NCBI GenBank assembly: GCA_050945795.1
Contig: JBMNTP010000004.1
Span: 1-64,000, forward strand
DNA length: 64,000 bases
Source of the DNA: JBMNTP01 sp050945795
GTDB taxonomy: Bacteria; Bacillota; Clostridia; Christensenellales; MGBC116941
Reading direction: 5' to 3'
A program made the position numbers and the translations under genes. How positions within the stretch are numbered: the stretch's first letter is position 1; each line of letters begins with the position of its first letter. Under the pieces are notes generated by a model. The model was given only the letters and a program-made list of their open reading frames with translations. It was not told where the DNA came from and did no database searches. This document shows positions 51,311-60,471 of the stretch, one piece after another.

Positions 51311-52069
51311 TTATCTCTCCTGTTCGCTGCCGTATAATCTTTCTTCTAACGCTTTAATCCTGTCCGCCAACGCTTTTAGCTCCATAGTTACCGGATCAGG
51401 AATATGTATCTGGTCAAGGTCAATGCCCGGCTTAAGCTCGGCCTTGCCGCCTTTAATTACAACGCCGGGACACCCCTCCGTTCCCGCGCAATCGGGCAAA
51501 GTGTCCGGCTTTGTTATGCACAAAGGCGGCTCACCGCTTGAAGCGGCGGGGCAAACGGCCTTTTTAACCACCCTTCCGGGTATGCCTACTACTGTACTAT
51601 AAGGCGGAACCTCGCTAAGCACTACCGACCCCGCTCCTATTTTGGAGTTATCCCCCACTTTAAACGGCCCTAATACCTTAGCACCCGACGCTATCATGAC
51701 ATTATTTCCAATTGTAGGATGCCTTTTACCGGTATCCTTACCTGTACCGCCTAGCGAAACACCCTGATATATCGTGCAGTTATTACCAATAATAGTGGTT
51801 TCGCCTATTACAACGCCCATGCCATGATCTATAAACAACCCTTTGCCTATTGTGGCGCCAGGATGAATTTCAATACCCGTCCAAAACCGGGAGTTATGCG
51901 ACCATAACCTCGCCAGCAGCTTAAAACCATGCTTCCATAGCCAGTTGGCACGCCTGTGCGATCTTACCGCAGAATATCCTGGATAGCAAAGCATAACCTC
52001 AAACCAGTTGCGGGCCGCCGGGTCTCTTTGCAAAACAGCGTCAATGTCGCTTTTTATTTTCTCGAACAT
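51311..52069 (-). CDS. cysE: Serine O-acetyltransferase
   Basis: This 252-residue enzyme makes O-acetylserine, the precursor of cysteine. The N-terminal helical part is followed by a left-handed beta-helix with hexapeptide repeats. The active-site region reads [26 protein letters not shown] and VSLGGTGK. A longer C-terminal tail (residues ~180-252) contains a short Cys segment and [13 protein letters not shown], a coiled coil that extends beyond typical CysE. The start is ATG 52069 after GGGGGA. It is transcribed from the promoter at 52166-52195 with cysS. Confidence 0.94.
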   Translation of the reverse strand: MFEKIKSDIDAVLQRDPAARNWFEVMLCYPGYSAVRSHRRANWLWKHGFKLLARLWSHNSRFWTGIEIHPGATIGKGLFIDHGMGVVIGETTIIGNNCTIYQGVSLGGTGKDTGKRHPTIGNNVMIASGAKVLGPFKVGDNSKIGAGSVVLSEVPPYSTVVGIPGRVVKKAVCPAASSGEPPLCITKPDTLPDCAGTEGCPGVVIKGGKAELKPGIDLDQIHIPDPVTMELKALADRIKALEERLYGSEQER

Positions 52070-52165
52070 AAAATCCCCCGATAAAAACAATCATATGCCG
52101 CCCGAGTTTTATTTACCCGCATTTTAGCAGGCTAAAGAGCAGAAAGACGGCAGTTTAACTGGTAT

Positions 52166-52195
52166 ATTATATTATGCCGGCTTTGTCTGTGTCAA
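52166..52195 (-). promoter_or_regulatory. Promoter of cysE-cysS
   Basis: A perfect TTGACA (52190-52195) and perfect TATAAT (52166-52171) with an 18-bp spacer on the minus strand. The -35 overlaps the stop codon of the upstream methyltransferase gene. No T-box is seen in the ~90-bp leader. Confidence 0.8.
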
Positions 52196-53169
52196 TCGCA
52201 CCTTTTAGCCACAACAACATCCCGCATGACCGCCTGTTCCACCCAATGCTCCATATCGGCGTAGCATCCGCCCATAATTTCTGCGCCCGCTTTAGTTAGC
52301 GCCTGCTCCGCCGCCTCGCGTTTAAGCGTATAGGAATTAAAGGCAATCGCCATAGCACAGCCCGGCTTAAGCAGGCTCAGCCATACAGGCGCGGCTTTTT
52401 CAAGCAAAGAGCCGATATTTAGCCGCTCCGCCTCCGCTCGATGCTGCACGCCGTACGGCAAATCCGCTACAATAGCATCGAACCTTCCTTTTTTATATAT
52501 AAGCGCCGCGTCACGTGTGTCGCCTTTTACCATTTCAATAGTCCTTGTATCGCCTGAGGCGTATGCGTCCGGCTCGGCGGCGGTGCTAACACGAAAAAAC
52601 ACTCCGGCCTGCCGCCCATTTCCGGTATACGAGCCGGTCTTTACATTATGTTTCATGCGATGAAACTTAAGGTATTGCAACGTAAACGTTTTAAACTGCT
52701 CAAAGTCCTTTTTATCTATGTCTATACCATAACCATTATGCCCGGCCGACAGCGCTGAGAACATGCTGGTTCCCCGTCCGCACATGGGGTCTAGTATGTT
52801 TTTATTTTCTCCTTCACTGTTCGATGCCATAAGAGAGGCATTTATAAGCAGACGGGTAAAAGAGTCGTTTGTTTTGCCTTTATATTTTAAAATGCCCGGC
52901 ATATCGCCGCTAAGGTAAGGCTCGTAGCCCTCCATCATAGGCACAAGCGTATTGCCCTGAAGCTTAAAAACCGCCTGAGCGCAGGAAAGGCGCTGCACCT
53001 TTTGGCAAATCACTTCATCGCCTTCAAAGCACAATAACTCCAGACCGCCTATTTTAGCAAATACAATGCCCGCCGCTCCCGTCATGCACAGCTCGGCGGC
53101 GGCCAGCTTTTTCATAGACTCACGGTAACGCACGTTAGCGTGAGGATATATCAACAAAGCGCATTTCAC
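52192..53169 (-). CDS. TRM11-like SAM-dependent RNA/DNA methyltransferase
   Basis: This ~325-residue methyltransferase has an N-terminal region (residues 1-100) without an obvious THUMP match. The catalytic domain has ILDPMCGRGTSMFSALSAGHNGYGIDID (SAM site, motif I) and FDAIVADLPYGVQHRAE. DLPYG is a variant of the NPPY motif of N-methyltransferases. The start is uncertain. GTG 53169, with GGGTGG 8 bp upstream, gives a typical beginning VKCALLIYPHANVRYRES; ATG 53202 is an alternative. It probably modifies tRNA guanine or adenine. It diverges from the XRE-glutamine synthetase gene. Confidence 0.82.
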   Translation of the reverse strand: MKCALLIYPHANVRYRESMKKLAAAELCMTGAAGIVFAKIGGLELLCFEGDEVICQKVQRLSCAQAVFKLQGNTLVPMMEGYEPYLSGDMPGILKYKGKTNDSFTRLLINASLMASNSEGENKNILDPMCGRGTSMFSALSAGHNGYGIDIDKKDFEQFKTFTLQYLKFHRMKHNVKTGSYTGNGRQAGVFFRVSTAAEPDAYASGDTRTIEMVKGDTRDAALIYKKGRFDAIVADLPYGVQHRAEAERLNIGSLLEKAAPVWLSLLKPGCAMAIAFNSYTLKREAAEQALTKAGAEIMGGCYADMEHWVEQAVMRDVVVAKRCD

Positions 53170-53265
53170 AGTATTATCCACCCGGTTTTCATTGTACCCC
53201 ATAAGCCTGCCCGAGTGCAATAGCAGGCTCATTCAAAATAACTGTTCAATCTACACGCATTGTGT

Positions 53266-53305
53266 TATAATAATTTGGCATTGGAAGTTACACCTGCCGA
53301 TGCCA
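53266..53305 (+). promoter_or_regulatory. Promoter -10 and inverted repeat before the XRE-GS gene
   Basis: TATAAT lies at 53266-53271 with a poor -35. Immediately downstream, TGGCAT (53276-53281) and ATGCCA (53300-53305) form a perfect 6-bp inverted repeat with an 18-bp spacer. It is well placed to be an operator, possibly for the XRE domain encoded by the gene itself. No clear GlnR/TnrA site (TGTNA-N7-TNACA) is seen. Confidence 0.5.
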
Positions 53306-53345
53306 TGTTTTTTTATGACATTATTATATGTATCGGAGGCCTTAA

Positions 53346-55649
53346 ATGTTAGGAGATAACCTTAGAATGCTGCGCAAGCAGGCCGGCATTTCTCAGCAGG
53401 AAATTGCTGCGGAAATGGGCGTTTCCGCCAGCACTATAGGAATGTATGAGCAAAACCGCCGCAAGCCGGATTATGACACGCTGTCAAGGCTGGCGGATTA
53501 TTTTAATGTATCTATGGAAACTCTGGTAAGCGGCGATAACGAAAAGCCGCACAATAACATAACCGATTATTTCGGCTGCAATGTTTTTAGCGCCGATGTA
53601 ATGAAGATGCGGCTGCCCCGCCAGGTATTCGACGCTCTTCAGCGCACAATAAAGTTCGGCGAAGCGCTAAGCCGAGAGAACGCCAACGCAGTAGCATCGG
53701 CTATGAAAGACTGGGCGCTCGAAAACGGAGCGACGCATTATTCTCACTGGTTCCAGCCTATGACGGGACAGACGGCGGAAAAACACGAGTCTTTCCTTGA
53801 AGTCAAGGATGGCCGTCCCATAATGGCATTTAACGGAAAAGCGCTTATAAAAGGCGAAGCCGATGCATCAAGCTTTCCTTCCGGAGGACTGCGTGCCACA
53901 TTTGAGGCTCGCGGCTATACCGCCTGGGATTGCACAGCGCCGGTATTTAAAAAAGAGGACCCAAAAGGCACCTCTATACTTTGCATACCTACAAGTTTCT
54001 GCTCATTTACCGGCGAAGCACTAGATGAGAAAACGCCGCTGCTAAAGTCCATGGAGGCGCTTAACAAGCAGGCGCTAAGGGTGCTACGTGCGCTTGGAGA
54101 TACTGAAACAACAAGCGTTACGCCAACAGTGGGCAGCGAGCAGGAGTATTTCCTTATTGATAAAGAGCTTTATTTAAAGCGCGAAGACCTTGTACTAACC
54201 GGCAGAACACTTCTTGGTGCTCGCCCACCCAAAGGTCAGGAGCTTAGCGACCAATACTACGCGTCTATAAACGAGCATGTATCGAATTTTATGTTCGACC
54301 TCAACCGCGAGCTGTGGAAACTTGGCGTGGCGGCTAAAACACAGCATAATGAAAGCGCGCCGTCGCAATACGAGTTGGCGCTGTTCTTTATGTCTGCAAA
54401 CACCGCTCTTGACCACAACCAGCTTGTTATGGAAATGCTCAAGCGCGTCGCCGACCGCCACAACCTATCCTGCCTGCTGCATGAAAAGCCGTTTGACAAT
54501 GTAAACGGCTCGGGCAAGCATAACAACTGGTCACTAGCTACAGACACCGGAGAAAACCTGCTTTATCCCGGCAAAAATCCCGAGGACAACCTGCGCTTTT
54601 TGCTTTTCTTTACGGCAATAATAGCGGCTGTAGACGAATATGCTTCGCTTCTTCATATGAGCTGCGGTATAATAGGCAACGACTATCGCCTGGGCGGCCA
54701 TGAGGCTCCCCCGCCGATTATTTCGATATATATAGGCAATTTCCTTGAGGGCATACTGCAAAACCTTATTTGCGGCGAATGCAAGGTATCTACCTCGCGC
54801 GAATACCTGCTTACCGGCGTCTCTACTATACCTCATTTTAAAAGAGACACCACCGACCGCAACAGAACCTCGCCCTTTGCCTTTACCGGCAACAAATTTG
54901 AATTCCGCATGGTTGGCTCGTCACAATCGCTGGGCGGCCCGAATACGGTATTAAACACGATTGTTGCCGAATACCTTATGCGCATCGCTAACCGCCTTGA
55001 AAAGGCAACAGATGCCCAGGCGGAAGCGAAAGAGCTTATAGCGGCATTGGCCGGCGATCATTCGCGCATAATATTCAACGGCAACAATTATGCCCCCGAA
55101 TGGCGCGAGGAGGCAAAGCGGCGCGGCTTGCCTATATTTAAGAACACCGCCGACGCTATTGTTGTGCTGCGAGAGCCATGGGCAATTGAGCTTTTTGAAA
55201 GACATAAAGTATATAACCGTGCTGAATGCGAGGCCAGAGCCGACATAAGGCTTGATATTTACGCAAACCAGGCAGGTATAGAAGCGCGCACCATGCTTAA
55301 AATAGTTCGTGAAAAAATATTGCCCGCAGCCATGCGTCATACTTCTGAAATCGCGTACGGCCTAAATCAGATACGCGAGGCCTGCCCCACCGCCGACACC
55401 ACAGCGCATTCATACAATATAGAAAGATGCGCCGCGCTTACATCATCGCTTAAAACGGCGGCGGATCATCTTGAGGCGGCGCACAACAGGCTTAAGAGCG
55501 AGCCTATGGGCTACGGCAAAGCAACGCATGTTTCAACAGGCATAATACCTGCTATGGCGGCGGTTCGCAAATACGCAGACGAGCTTGAAACGATAGTCCC
55601 TAAGGATTACTGGCCTCTACCATCGTATGCAGAGCTGCTGTTTATGTAA
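53346..55649 (+). CDS. glnN: XRE helix-turn-helix domain fused to glutamine synthetase type III
   Basis: This 767-residue protein has two parts. Residues ~4-62 form an XRE-type HTH (LRMLRKQAGISQQEIAAEMGVSASTIGMYEQNRRKPDYDTLSRLADYFNVSMETL, split here only for description). From residue ~72 to the end it is a complete type III glutamine synthetase. Landmarks are FGCNVFSADVMKMRLP, HWFQPMTGQTAEKHESF, GSEQEYFLID, QHNESAPSQYELA, NGSGKHNNWS and SDQYYASINEHVSNFM. GS III normally begins at that second domain. No start codon or ribosome site lies between the two, and the only good ribosome site (GGAGG) precedes the HTH. The enzyme makes glutamine from glutamate, ammonia and ATP; the fused HTH suggests it also binds DNA. 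murG follows 38 bp later. Confidence 0.95.
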   Translation: MLGDNLRMLRKQAGISQQEIAAEMGVSASTIGMYEQNRRKPDYDTLSRLADYFNVSMETLVSGDNEKPHNNITDYFGCNVFSADVMKMRLPRQVFDALQRTIKFGEALSRENANAVASAMKDWALENGATHYSHWFQPMTGQTAEKHESFLEVKDGRPIMAFNGKALIKGEADASSFPSGGLRATFEARGYTAWDCTAPVFKKEDPKGTSILCIPTSFCSFTGEALDEKTPLLKSMEALNKQALRVLRALGDTETTSVTPTVGSEQEYFLIDKELYLKREDLVLTGRTLLGARPPKGQELSDQYYASINEHVSNFMFDLNRELWKLGVAAKTQHNESAPSQYELALFFMSANTALDHNQLVMEMLKRVADRHNLSCLLHEKPFDNVNGSGKHNNWSLATDTGENLLYPGKNPEDNLRFLLFFTAIIAAVDEYASLLHMSCGIIGNDYRLGGHEAPPPIISIYIGNFLEGILQNLICGECKVSTSREYLLTGVSTIPHFKRDTTDRNRTSPFAFTGNKFEFRMVGSSQSLGGPNTVLNTIVAEYLMRIANRLEKATDAQAEAKELIAALAGDHSRIIFNGNNYAPEWREEAKRRGLPIFKNTADAIVVLREPWAIELFERHKVYNRAECEARADIRLDIYANQAGIEARTMLKIVREKILPAAMRHTSEIAYGLNQIREACPTADTTAHSYNIERCAALTSSLKTAADHLEAAHNRLKSEPMGYGKATHVSTGIIPAMAAVRKYADELETIVPKDYWPLPSYAELLFM

Positions 55650-55687
55650 CAAAGCGGCTATAATGATATTTTTTGGAGTGATATTAT

Positions 55688-56755
55688 TTGCCTAAACGCA
55701 TAGTTTTAACCGGCGGCGGCACAGCCGGACATGTATCGCCAAATTTAGCTATAGCGCCGCTTTTGCGCTGTGACGGCTGGGATATACATTATATAGGCTC
55801 TCATCACGGCATAGAGAGCATTATGGCGCCAGAAGCCGGCTTAGCTTATCATGCAATATCGACAGGAAAACTTAGAAGATATTTCAGCATGAAAAATTTT
55901 ACAGACCCTTTCCGCATAACAGGCGGTACGCTGCAGGCGCTAAGGCTGCTTAAGAAGCTTAAACCTAAAGTGGTTTTTTCTAAAGGCGGCTTTGTATCGG
56001 TGCCGGTGGCGGTGGCGGCGGGTATGTGTAAAATACCTTTGGTGCTACACGAATCGGATATAACGCCGGGGCTGGCTAACAAGCTTTGCTTGCCTTTCTC
56101 GGATATTGTTTGCACCTCCTTTGAAAGCACGCTTAAATACACAAAAGGCAAAGGCGTACATACCGGCACGCCTATCCGGCAATACATTCTTAAAGGCGAC
56201 AAGGATGCCGGGCTTGCTATGTGCGGCTTTAGCCGATCGCTGCCTAACCTCCTCGTTATAGGCGGCAGCCTCGGCGCGGTGGCGATAAATGATTGCGTGC
56301 GCAGTATACTTGATAGGCTGGTAGCGAAGTATAATGTCGTGCATATATGCGGGCGCGGCAATCTAGATGAATCGCTTTTATCAAAAGAAGGCTATGCGCA
56401 GTTCGAGTTTTTAGGCGCGGAGCTTGCCGACATATACGCCATGGCCAATCTGGCGGTAAGCCGGGCAGGCGCAACGGCGCTTTCAGAACTGCTGGCGTTA
56501 TCCATTCCTTCGCTGCTTATACCTCTGCCGCTCGCATCAAGCCGTGGCGATCAGATACTAAACGCCAGATTCTTCTTTGAAAAAGGATACTGCGCTATGC
56601 TTATGCAAGAGGATATGAACAGCGCATCTCTCGCGGCCGGCATAGACGAACTTTATGATAACCGCGGCAAATACATCTCCGGCATGAAAAAATCCGGAGC
56701 GGTGGGCGCGGCGAATAATGTACTTAAAGCAATTTATTCATGTGTGGGTGACTGA
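55688..56755 (+). CDS. murG: UDP-GlcNAc:lipid I transferase MurG
   Basis: This 355-residue glycosyltransferase adds GlcNAc to undecaprenyl-PP-MurNAc-pentapeptide, making lipid II. It has the N-terminal loop TGGGTAGHVSPNLAIA, a second loop LVIGGSLGAVAIND, and SRAGATALSELLALSIPSLLIPLP (UDP-GlcNAc site). The start is TTG 55688 with GGAGTG upstream. It is unusual in being outside the mra/dcw cluster and behind a glutamine synthetase. It could be the sole copy or a second MurG. The stop overlaps the next ATG (TGATG). Confidence 0.93.
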   Translation: MPKRIVLTGGGTAGHVSPNLAIAPLLRCDGWDIHYIGSHHGIESIMAPEAGLAYHAISTGKLRRYFSMKNFTDPFRITGGTLQALRLLKKLKPKVVFSKGGFVSVPVAVAAGMCKIPLVLHESDITPGLANKLCLPFSDIVCTSFESTLKYTKGKGVHTGTPIRQYILKGDKDAGLAMCGFSRSLPNLLVIGGSLGAVAINDCVRSILDRLVAKYNVVHICGRGNLDESLLSKEGYAQFEFLGAELADIYAMANLAVSRAGATALSELLALSIPSLLIPLPLASSRGDQILNARFFFEKGYCAMLMQEDMNSASLAAGIDELYDNRGKYISGMKKSGAVGAANNVLKAIYSCVGD

Positions 56756-58377
56756 TGGACATATTACAAAAGTTAAAATCGCTCTCGTCGCTTGACGGAG
56801 CAAATAGGCTAAAAGCCGAAAAAGAAATAGAAGCTCTTGGACAAGCCGCTGTGGCACCGCTGTGGCTGGCAGCTACGCAATACCCGCGCGAGGCGCTGCT
56901 GCTGCTTAGCCGCATATGCAAAAAGAAGGCGGGTCGCGACGCGCTTCAAAGGCTTATACCCTCTCGCGCCGCCCTCCATTCATACTTTTCCTCCCCCGAC
57001 GCCAAAACGCGTAAAAATGCCGCCATACTAAGCGGCGTGTTGGGCGACCGCCGCGACGCTGCCGCATTAGCCGACATGCTCGAAAAAGAAACGACGCTTT
57101 TTGTCCGCCCTTCAATAATACTTTCGCTTTCGGCCATGGGCGGCCCCGATGCCGCTGTCGCGCTTAAAAAGGCGCAAAGCGGCATAAGCAAGCGCTATGC
57201 CGGCGAGCCGGACAGCCTGCTGCGCGCCGAACGTGATGCGCTGTCAAAATGGTCTGCGGCTTCTATGAAGGGCGCGTCTTTTACCGGGCTTAAAGCGGTA
57301 ATGCGCATATGCCTCTCAACGCTTGACGATATGGCGAAAGTCGTGGCTATGGAGGCAAAAGAAAAGGGATTGCATGTTTATGAGCAGAACGGCAAGGCTT
57401 TTATAAACACACGCGATTACGCTTCGCTTTTCAAACTCCGGACATTTGAAAAGGCGCTTATAGCTGTATCGTCGTCCGGGCCGCTGCCGTCTGCCGCGGC
57501 GGAATCGGCGCTTTTAGCCGGACTTTTAGACATTTTAAGGGACACTCACGGACCGGGGCCGTGGCGTTATCGCGTAAGCGTTATAGGGCAGGTGCGCAAT
57601 AAAGAGTTTATAACCGCCTTTTGCGATCGCTTAAGCTCACCTGGCCTTATAAACAGCCCTTCGGCTTATGATGTGGAGATTATTGTTGAAGCAGGAGCGC
57701 GCTGTTATGTGTATCTTAATCCTTCAACATTTGAGGATACCCGCTTTAGCTATCGCAAAGCGTTCATACCCGCCGCAATAAGCCCTGTAGCGGCCGCCTG
57801 CGCCATGCGGCTTATACTTCCCTATACCGGCAAAAACGACATCCTAGACGCCTTCTGCGGCTCTGGGACAATGCTTGTAGAGCGGCATATGCTTCGCCCC
57901 TGCCAGTCTTTGACCGGCGTTGACATATCGCGCGAAGCCATAGCCGCCGCCCGTACAAACCTAGCCGCCGCCGGCATAGAAGCAGAGCTTATACACAGCG
58001 ATATACTAAACTACCGCCCCGATAAAAAATACGGAGAGCTGATATCTAATATGCCGTTTGGCAACCGTGTAGGCAGTCATAGCGGCAACGAACGGCTGTA
58101 TTCCCAGTTTGTAAGACAGCTTCCCTCTCTTATAAGCGGAAAAGCCTTCCTTTATACGATGGAAAAGCGGCTGCTTAACGAGGCTGTCCGCGCATCCGGC
58201 CACCGTATACGCGAACGCTACTATATATCAAGCGGCGGTCTGCAGCCCGGGCTTTTTATAATACAGCCATCAAACGGCGACAGCAATCGACAAAACTCAG
58301 GGCAACGGAAAAGCCGGCCGGCTCTAAAGCAAAGCGGCGCGCGGCGGCATACGCAGTCAAAAAGCCGCCAATCATAA
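56755..58377 (+). CDS. HEAT-repeat domain fused to RlmKL-type methyltransferase
   Basis: This 540-residue protein has an N-terminal helical-repeat region (residues ~1-165) of HEAT type, with alternating helices such as TRKNAAILSGVLGDRRDAAALADML and VRPSIILSLSAMGGPDAAVALKK. A middle THUMP-like part (residues ~170-345) follows. The C-terminal domain (residues ~350-515) has DILDAFCGSGTMLVER (SAM motif I), GVDISREAIAAARTNL and ISNMPFGNRVGS, where NMPFG replaces the usual NPPYG. It resembles RlmK/L or TrmN-type RNA guanine-N2 methyltransferases. Residues after ~517 are basic and disordered. It is translationally coupled to murG by a TGATG overlap. Confidence 0.8.
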   Translation: MDILQKLKSLSSLDGANRLKAEKEIEALGQAAVAPLWLAATQYPREALLLLSRICKKKAGRDALQRLIPSRAALHSYFSSPDAKTRKNAAILSGVLGDRRDAAALADMLEKETTLFVRPSIILSLSAMGGPDAAVALKKAQSGISKRYAGEPDSLLRAERDALSKWSAASMKGASFTGLKAVMRICLSTLDDMAKVVAMEAKEKGLHVYEQNGKAFINTRDYASLFKLRTFEKALIAVSSSGPLPSAAAESALLAGLLDILRDTHGPGPWRYRVSVIGQVRNKEFITAFCDRLSSPGLINSPSAYDVEIIVEAGARCYVYLNPSTFEDTRFSYRKAFIPAAISPVAAACAMRLILPYTGKNDILDAFCGSGTMLVERHMLRPCQSLTGVDISREAIAAARTNLAAAGIEAELIHSDILNYRPDKKYGELISNMPFGNRVGSHSGNERLYSQFVRQLPSLISGKAFLYTMEKRLLNEAVRASGHRIRERYYISSGGLQPGLFIIQPSNGDSNRQNSGQRKSRPALKQSGARRHTQSKSRQS

Positions 58378-58411
58378 GCCGTAGCATTAACTCGCTATAA
58401 ACCTAAACGCA

Positions 58412-58450
58412 AAAACAGGCACTCTCTAAAAGATGGTGCCTGTTTTATTT
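58412..58450. terminator. Bidirectional terminator
   Basis: AAAACAGGCAC and GTGCCTGTTTT form an 11-bp stem with a 13-nt loop and a T-rich tail, between the methyltransferase gene (plus) and the convergent transglutaminase gene (minus). Confidence 0.85.
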
Positions 58451-58483
58451 ATAAGTTTATTATATTTACATTGATTTAATCTA

Positions 58484-59428
58484 TCAGTACGATGAAGTGG
58501 CGGTATACGCCCCGCTCGATTTATACATTGTGTACGAGTAACCAGCCTGGTAATAGCAACTGTCTGTCGAAGTGTCGACAATCTTCCATTGCCCGTCGAG
58601 ATATACCTCATTCCAGGCATGATAGCCGGTAACGTATGTTGAGTAGCCTTTTGTAAGCTTTGTCGGTATGCCCTGGCTGCGGCACATGGAGGCTAGCAGC
58701 GAGGCAAAATCATAGCATATGCCTTTTTTGGTATTGTATGTCGTAAGGGGATTCGGTAAATATCCGTTCGGCAGGTTGCCGACCTTAGAGTAATCGTATC
58801 TTACGTTTTTAACAACCCATTCATATATCGCTTTAAAAGCGTCAGCGTCGGTTACCGAGTTTTGCGTAAGCACTCTTGCCATTTCGGTATACGATGTGCC
58901 GGGTGTCCAGCGTATGCCGGGTATCGATATAAGATAGGTGTTTAGTGTTTCAGCCGGCAGCACAGCCGTCGCTGACCTTACAAACCTGTAAGAGTTTCCG
59001 GATACGTTCTCTAAAATGCTTACCGAATATGTACCCACTCCGAGGCTAAGCGGAACAGCCTGCTCATGGCCATTGCCTATAAAATCAAAATTCTCGCTTG
59101 CCGCGCTTTTTTGCGTAAGCGTTTTAAGCGCCGCCGAGCCGGTATATGAATACTTGGCCTGCACATAGCCTTGAGCCGCGGTTGATGTAAGAATAGTCGC
59201 TGGAACTCCGCTTATAGGCGCTAATCCTTCAGGGTTGCCGTTCATAGACAGCGGACCGCTCCTAAGCGATATAGGCTTTTTAATTATACCAACTCTTGGC
59301 ACCGCAACCGCCTCAGATAGCGGAGCAGGATTATCAGGTATTTCAATTCGTGCCGCTCCCGACCCGAGTATAAATACAGCCGCCGCCACAAATACAATAA
59401 AGAATATAATAGCTTTGTTTATTCTCAT
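58484..59428 (-). CDS. Secreted transglutaminase-like protein
   Basis: This 314-residue exported protein has an N-terminal membrane anchor or signal (residues ~5-26). A ~150-residue beta-rich region follows, then a transglutaminase-like catalytic domain (residues ~190-300). The catalytic triad is visible: Cys in KKGICYDFASLLASMCRSQGIP, His in GYHAWNEVYLDGQW and Asp in VDTSTDS. Such domains act as cysteine proteases or crosslinkers at the cell surface. It is monocistronic between two terminators. The substrate is unknown. Confidence 0.86.
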   Translation of the reverse strand: MRINKAIIFFIVFVAAAVFILGSGAARIEIPDNPAPLSEAVAVPRVGIIKKPISLRSGPLSMNGNPEGLAPISGVPATILTSTAAQGYVQAKYSYTGSAALKTLTQKSAASENFDFIGNGHEQAVPLSLGVGTYSVSILENVSGNSYRFVRSATAVLPAETLNTYLISIPGIRWTPGTSYTEMARVLTQNSVTDADAFKAIYEWVVKNVRYDYSKVGNLPNGYLPNPLTTYNTKKGICYDFASLLASMCRSQGIPTKLTKGYSTYVTGYHAWNEVYLDGQWKIVDTSTDSCYYQAGYSYTMYKSSGAYTATSSY

Positions 59429-59654
59429 ATATACTCCCTCACAGGGCGAAGTTCGGCATATAGGCTGTAACAGCCGATACGCCTGCCAATATATACATCC
59501 TATTACATTATAATTACAGAATATGACAAAGTCAACAAATTCTCACAAAATACATTGGCATTATTTGTCTTTGTGAGAGCAGATGCGCGCTTTATGTTTT
59601 TGGCCGCACGTTAACGCCGCAATTCGAGCCGCCGCTTTGTTTATTGCAGGCTAT

Positions 59655-60461
59655 CTATTTGCCGTCGGTATCATTATCTGGAGCGATATACGGGCTTCTG
59701 TAACCGCTTTGCGCCTGTCCGAGGAATGTTTTTGTACGCAGCTGCTGCGGGCGGCAGAATATGCCGTCAGAACAGCCCTGCTCCACAATAACGCCTTCAT
59801 CCATAAATATAACATGGTCGGCGACTTCTCTCGCAAAAGCCATTTCATGCGTAACGACTATCATAGTCATATTGTCACGCGCCAGTGATTGTATAACGCT
59901 TAGCACTTCGCCGGTCAGCTCGGGATCGAGCGCACTTGTAGGCTCGTCAAAGCAAAGTATGTCTGGTCGCATAGCCATAGCTCTCGCAATCGCCACGCGT
60001 TGCGCCTGCCCTCCCGAAAGCTGATACGGATAGCTTGATATTTTATCCGAGAGCCCTACTTTATCTAAAAGCTCCCGTGCCAGCTTTTTTGCTTTGGCCT
60101 CCGGCGTTTTATCTACAGTTATCTGCGCCTCTGTAAGGTTTCTTTCAACAGAAAGATGAGGGAACAAATGAAAATTCTGGAACACCATACCCATGGCGCG
60201 CCTAAGCTGCCTGAGCTTTTCTTCCTCGGCATATATCACCTTCCCCGCCTCGTCCGTCCACGCCATGCGCTCGCCTTTTATACTAATCTCGCCGGAATCT
60301 ATATCTTCAAGCTTATTAAGGCAGCGCAGCAACGTTGATTTGCCGCTGCCGGACGGCCCTATTACGCAAAGTACTTTTCCTTCCTCAACGCTGGCCGAAA
60401 CGCCCTTAAGCACTCCTAGCTCACCAAAATTTTTATATATGTCTCTAGCTTCAAGAACCAT
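59655..60461 (-). CDS. Polar amino-acid ABC transporter, ATP-binding protein
   Basis: This 268-residue ATPase of the GlnQ/HisP type powers uptake of polar amino acids. It has Walker A in [13 protein letters not shown], the Q-loop FQNFHLFPH, the signature QLSGGQAQR, Walker B in [13 protein letters not shown] and the H-loop VTHEM. The tail after ~250 is longer than usual ([20 protein letters not shown]...). It is the last gene of the three-gene operon (SBP, permease, ATPase). A start ATG with AGGTGAGGAG upstream lies 10 bp after the permease stop. Confidence 0.95.
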   Translation of the reverse strand: MVLEARDIYKNFGELGVLKGVSASVEEGKVLCVIGPSGSGKSTLLRCLNKLEDIDSGEISIKGERMAWTDEAGKVIYAEEEKLRQLRRAMGMVFQNFHLFPHLSVERNLTEAQITVDKTPEAKAKKLARELLDKVGLSDKISSYPYQLSGGQAQRVAIARAMAMRPDILCFDEPTSALDPELTGEVLSVIQSLARDNMTMIVVTHEMAFAREVADHVIFMDEGVIVEQGCSDGIFCRPQQLRTKTFLGQAQSGYRSPYIAPDNDTDGK

Positions 60462-60471
60462 TTCTATCTCC

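Noticed and set aside
51311..52195. T-box or SAM/cysteine riboswitch before cysE-cysS
   Set aside because: The ~90-bp leader has no GGTACCGCG motif, terminator or stem I elements.
59583..59888. 101-codon plus-strand frame opposite the ABC ATPase
   Set aside because: It is antisense to a strongly conserved gene and has no credible start signals.
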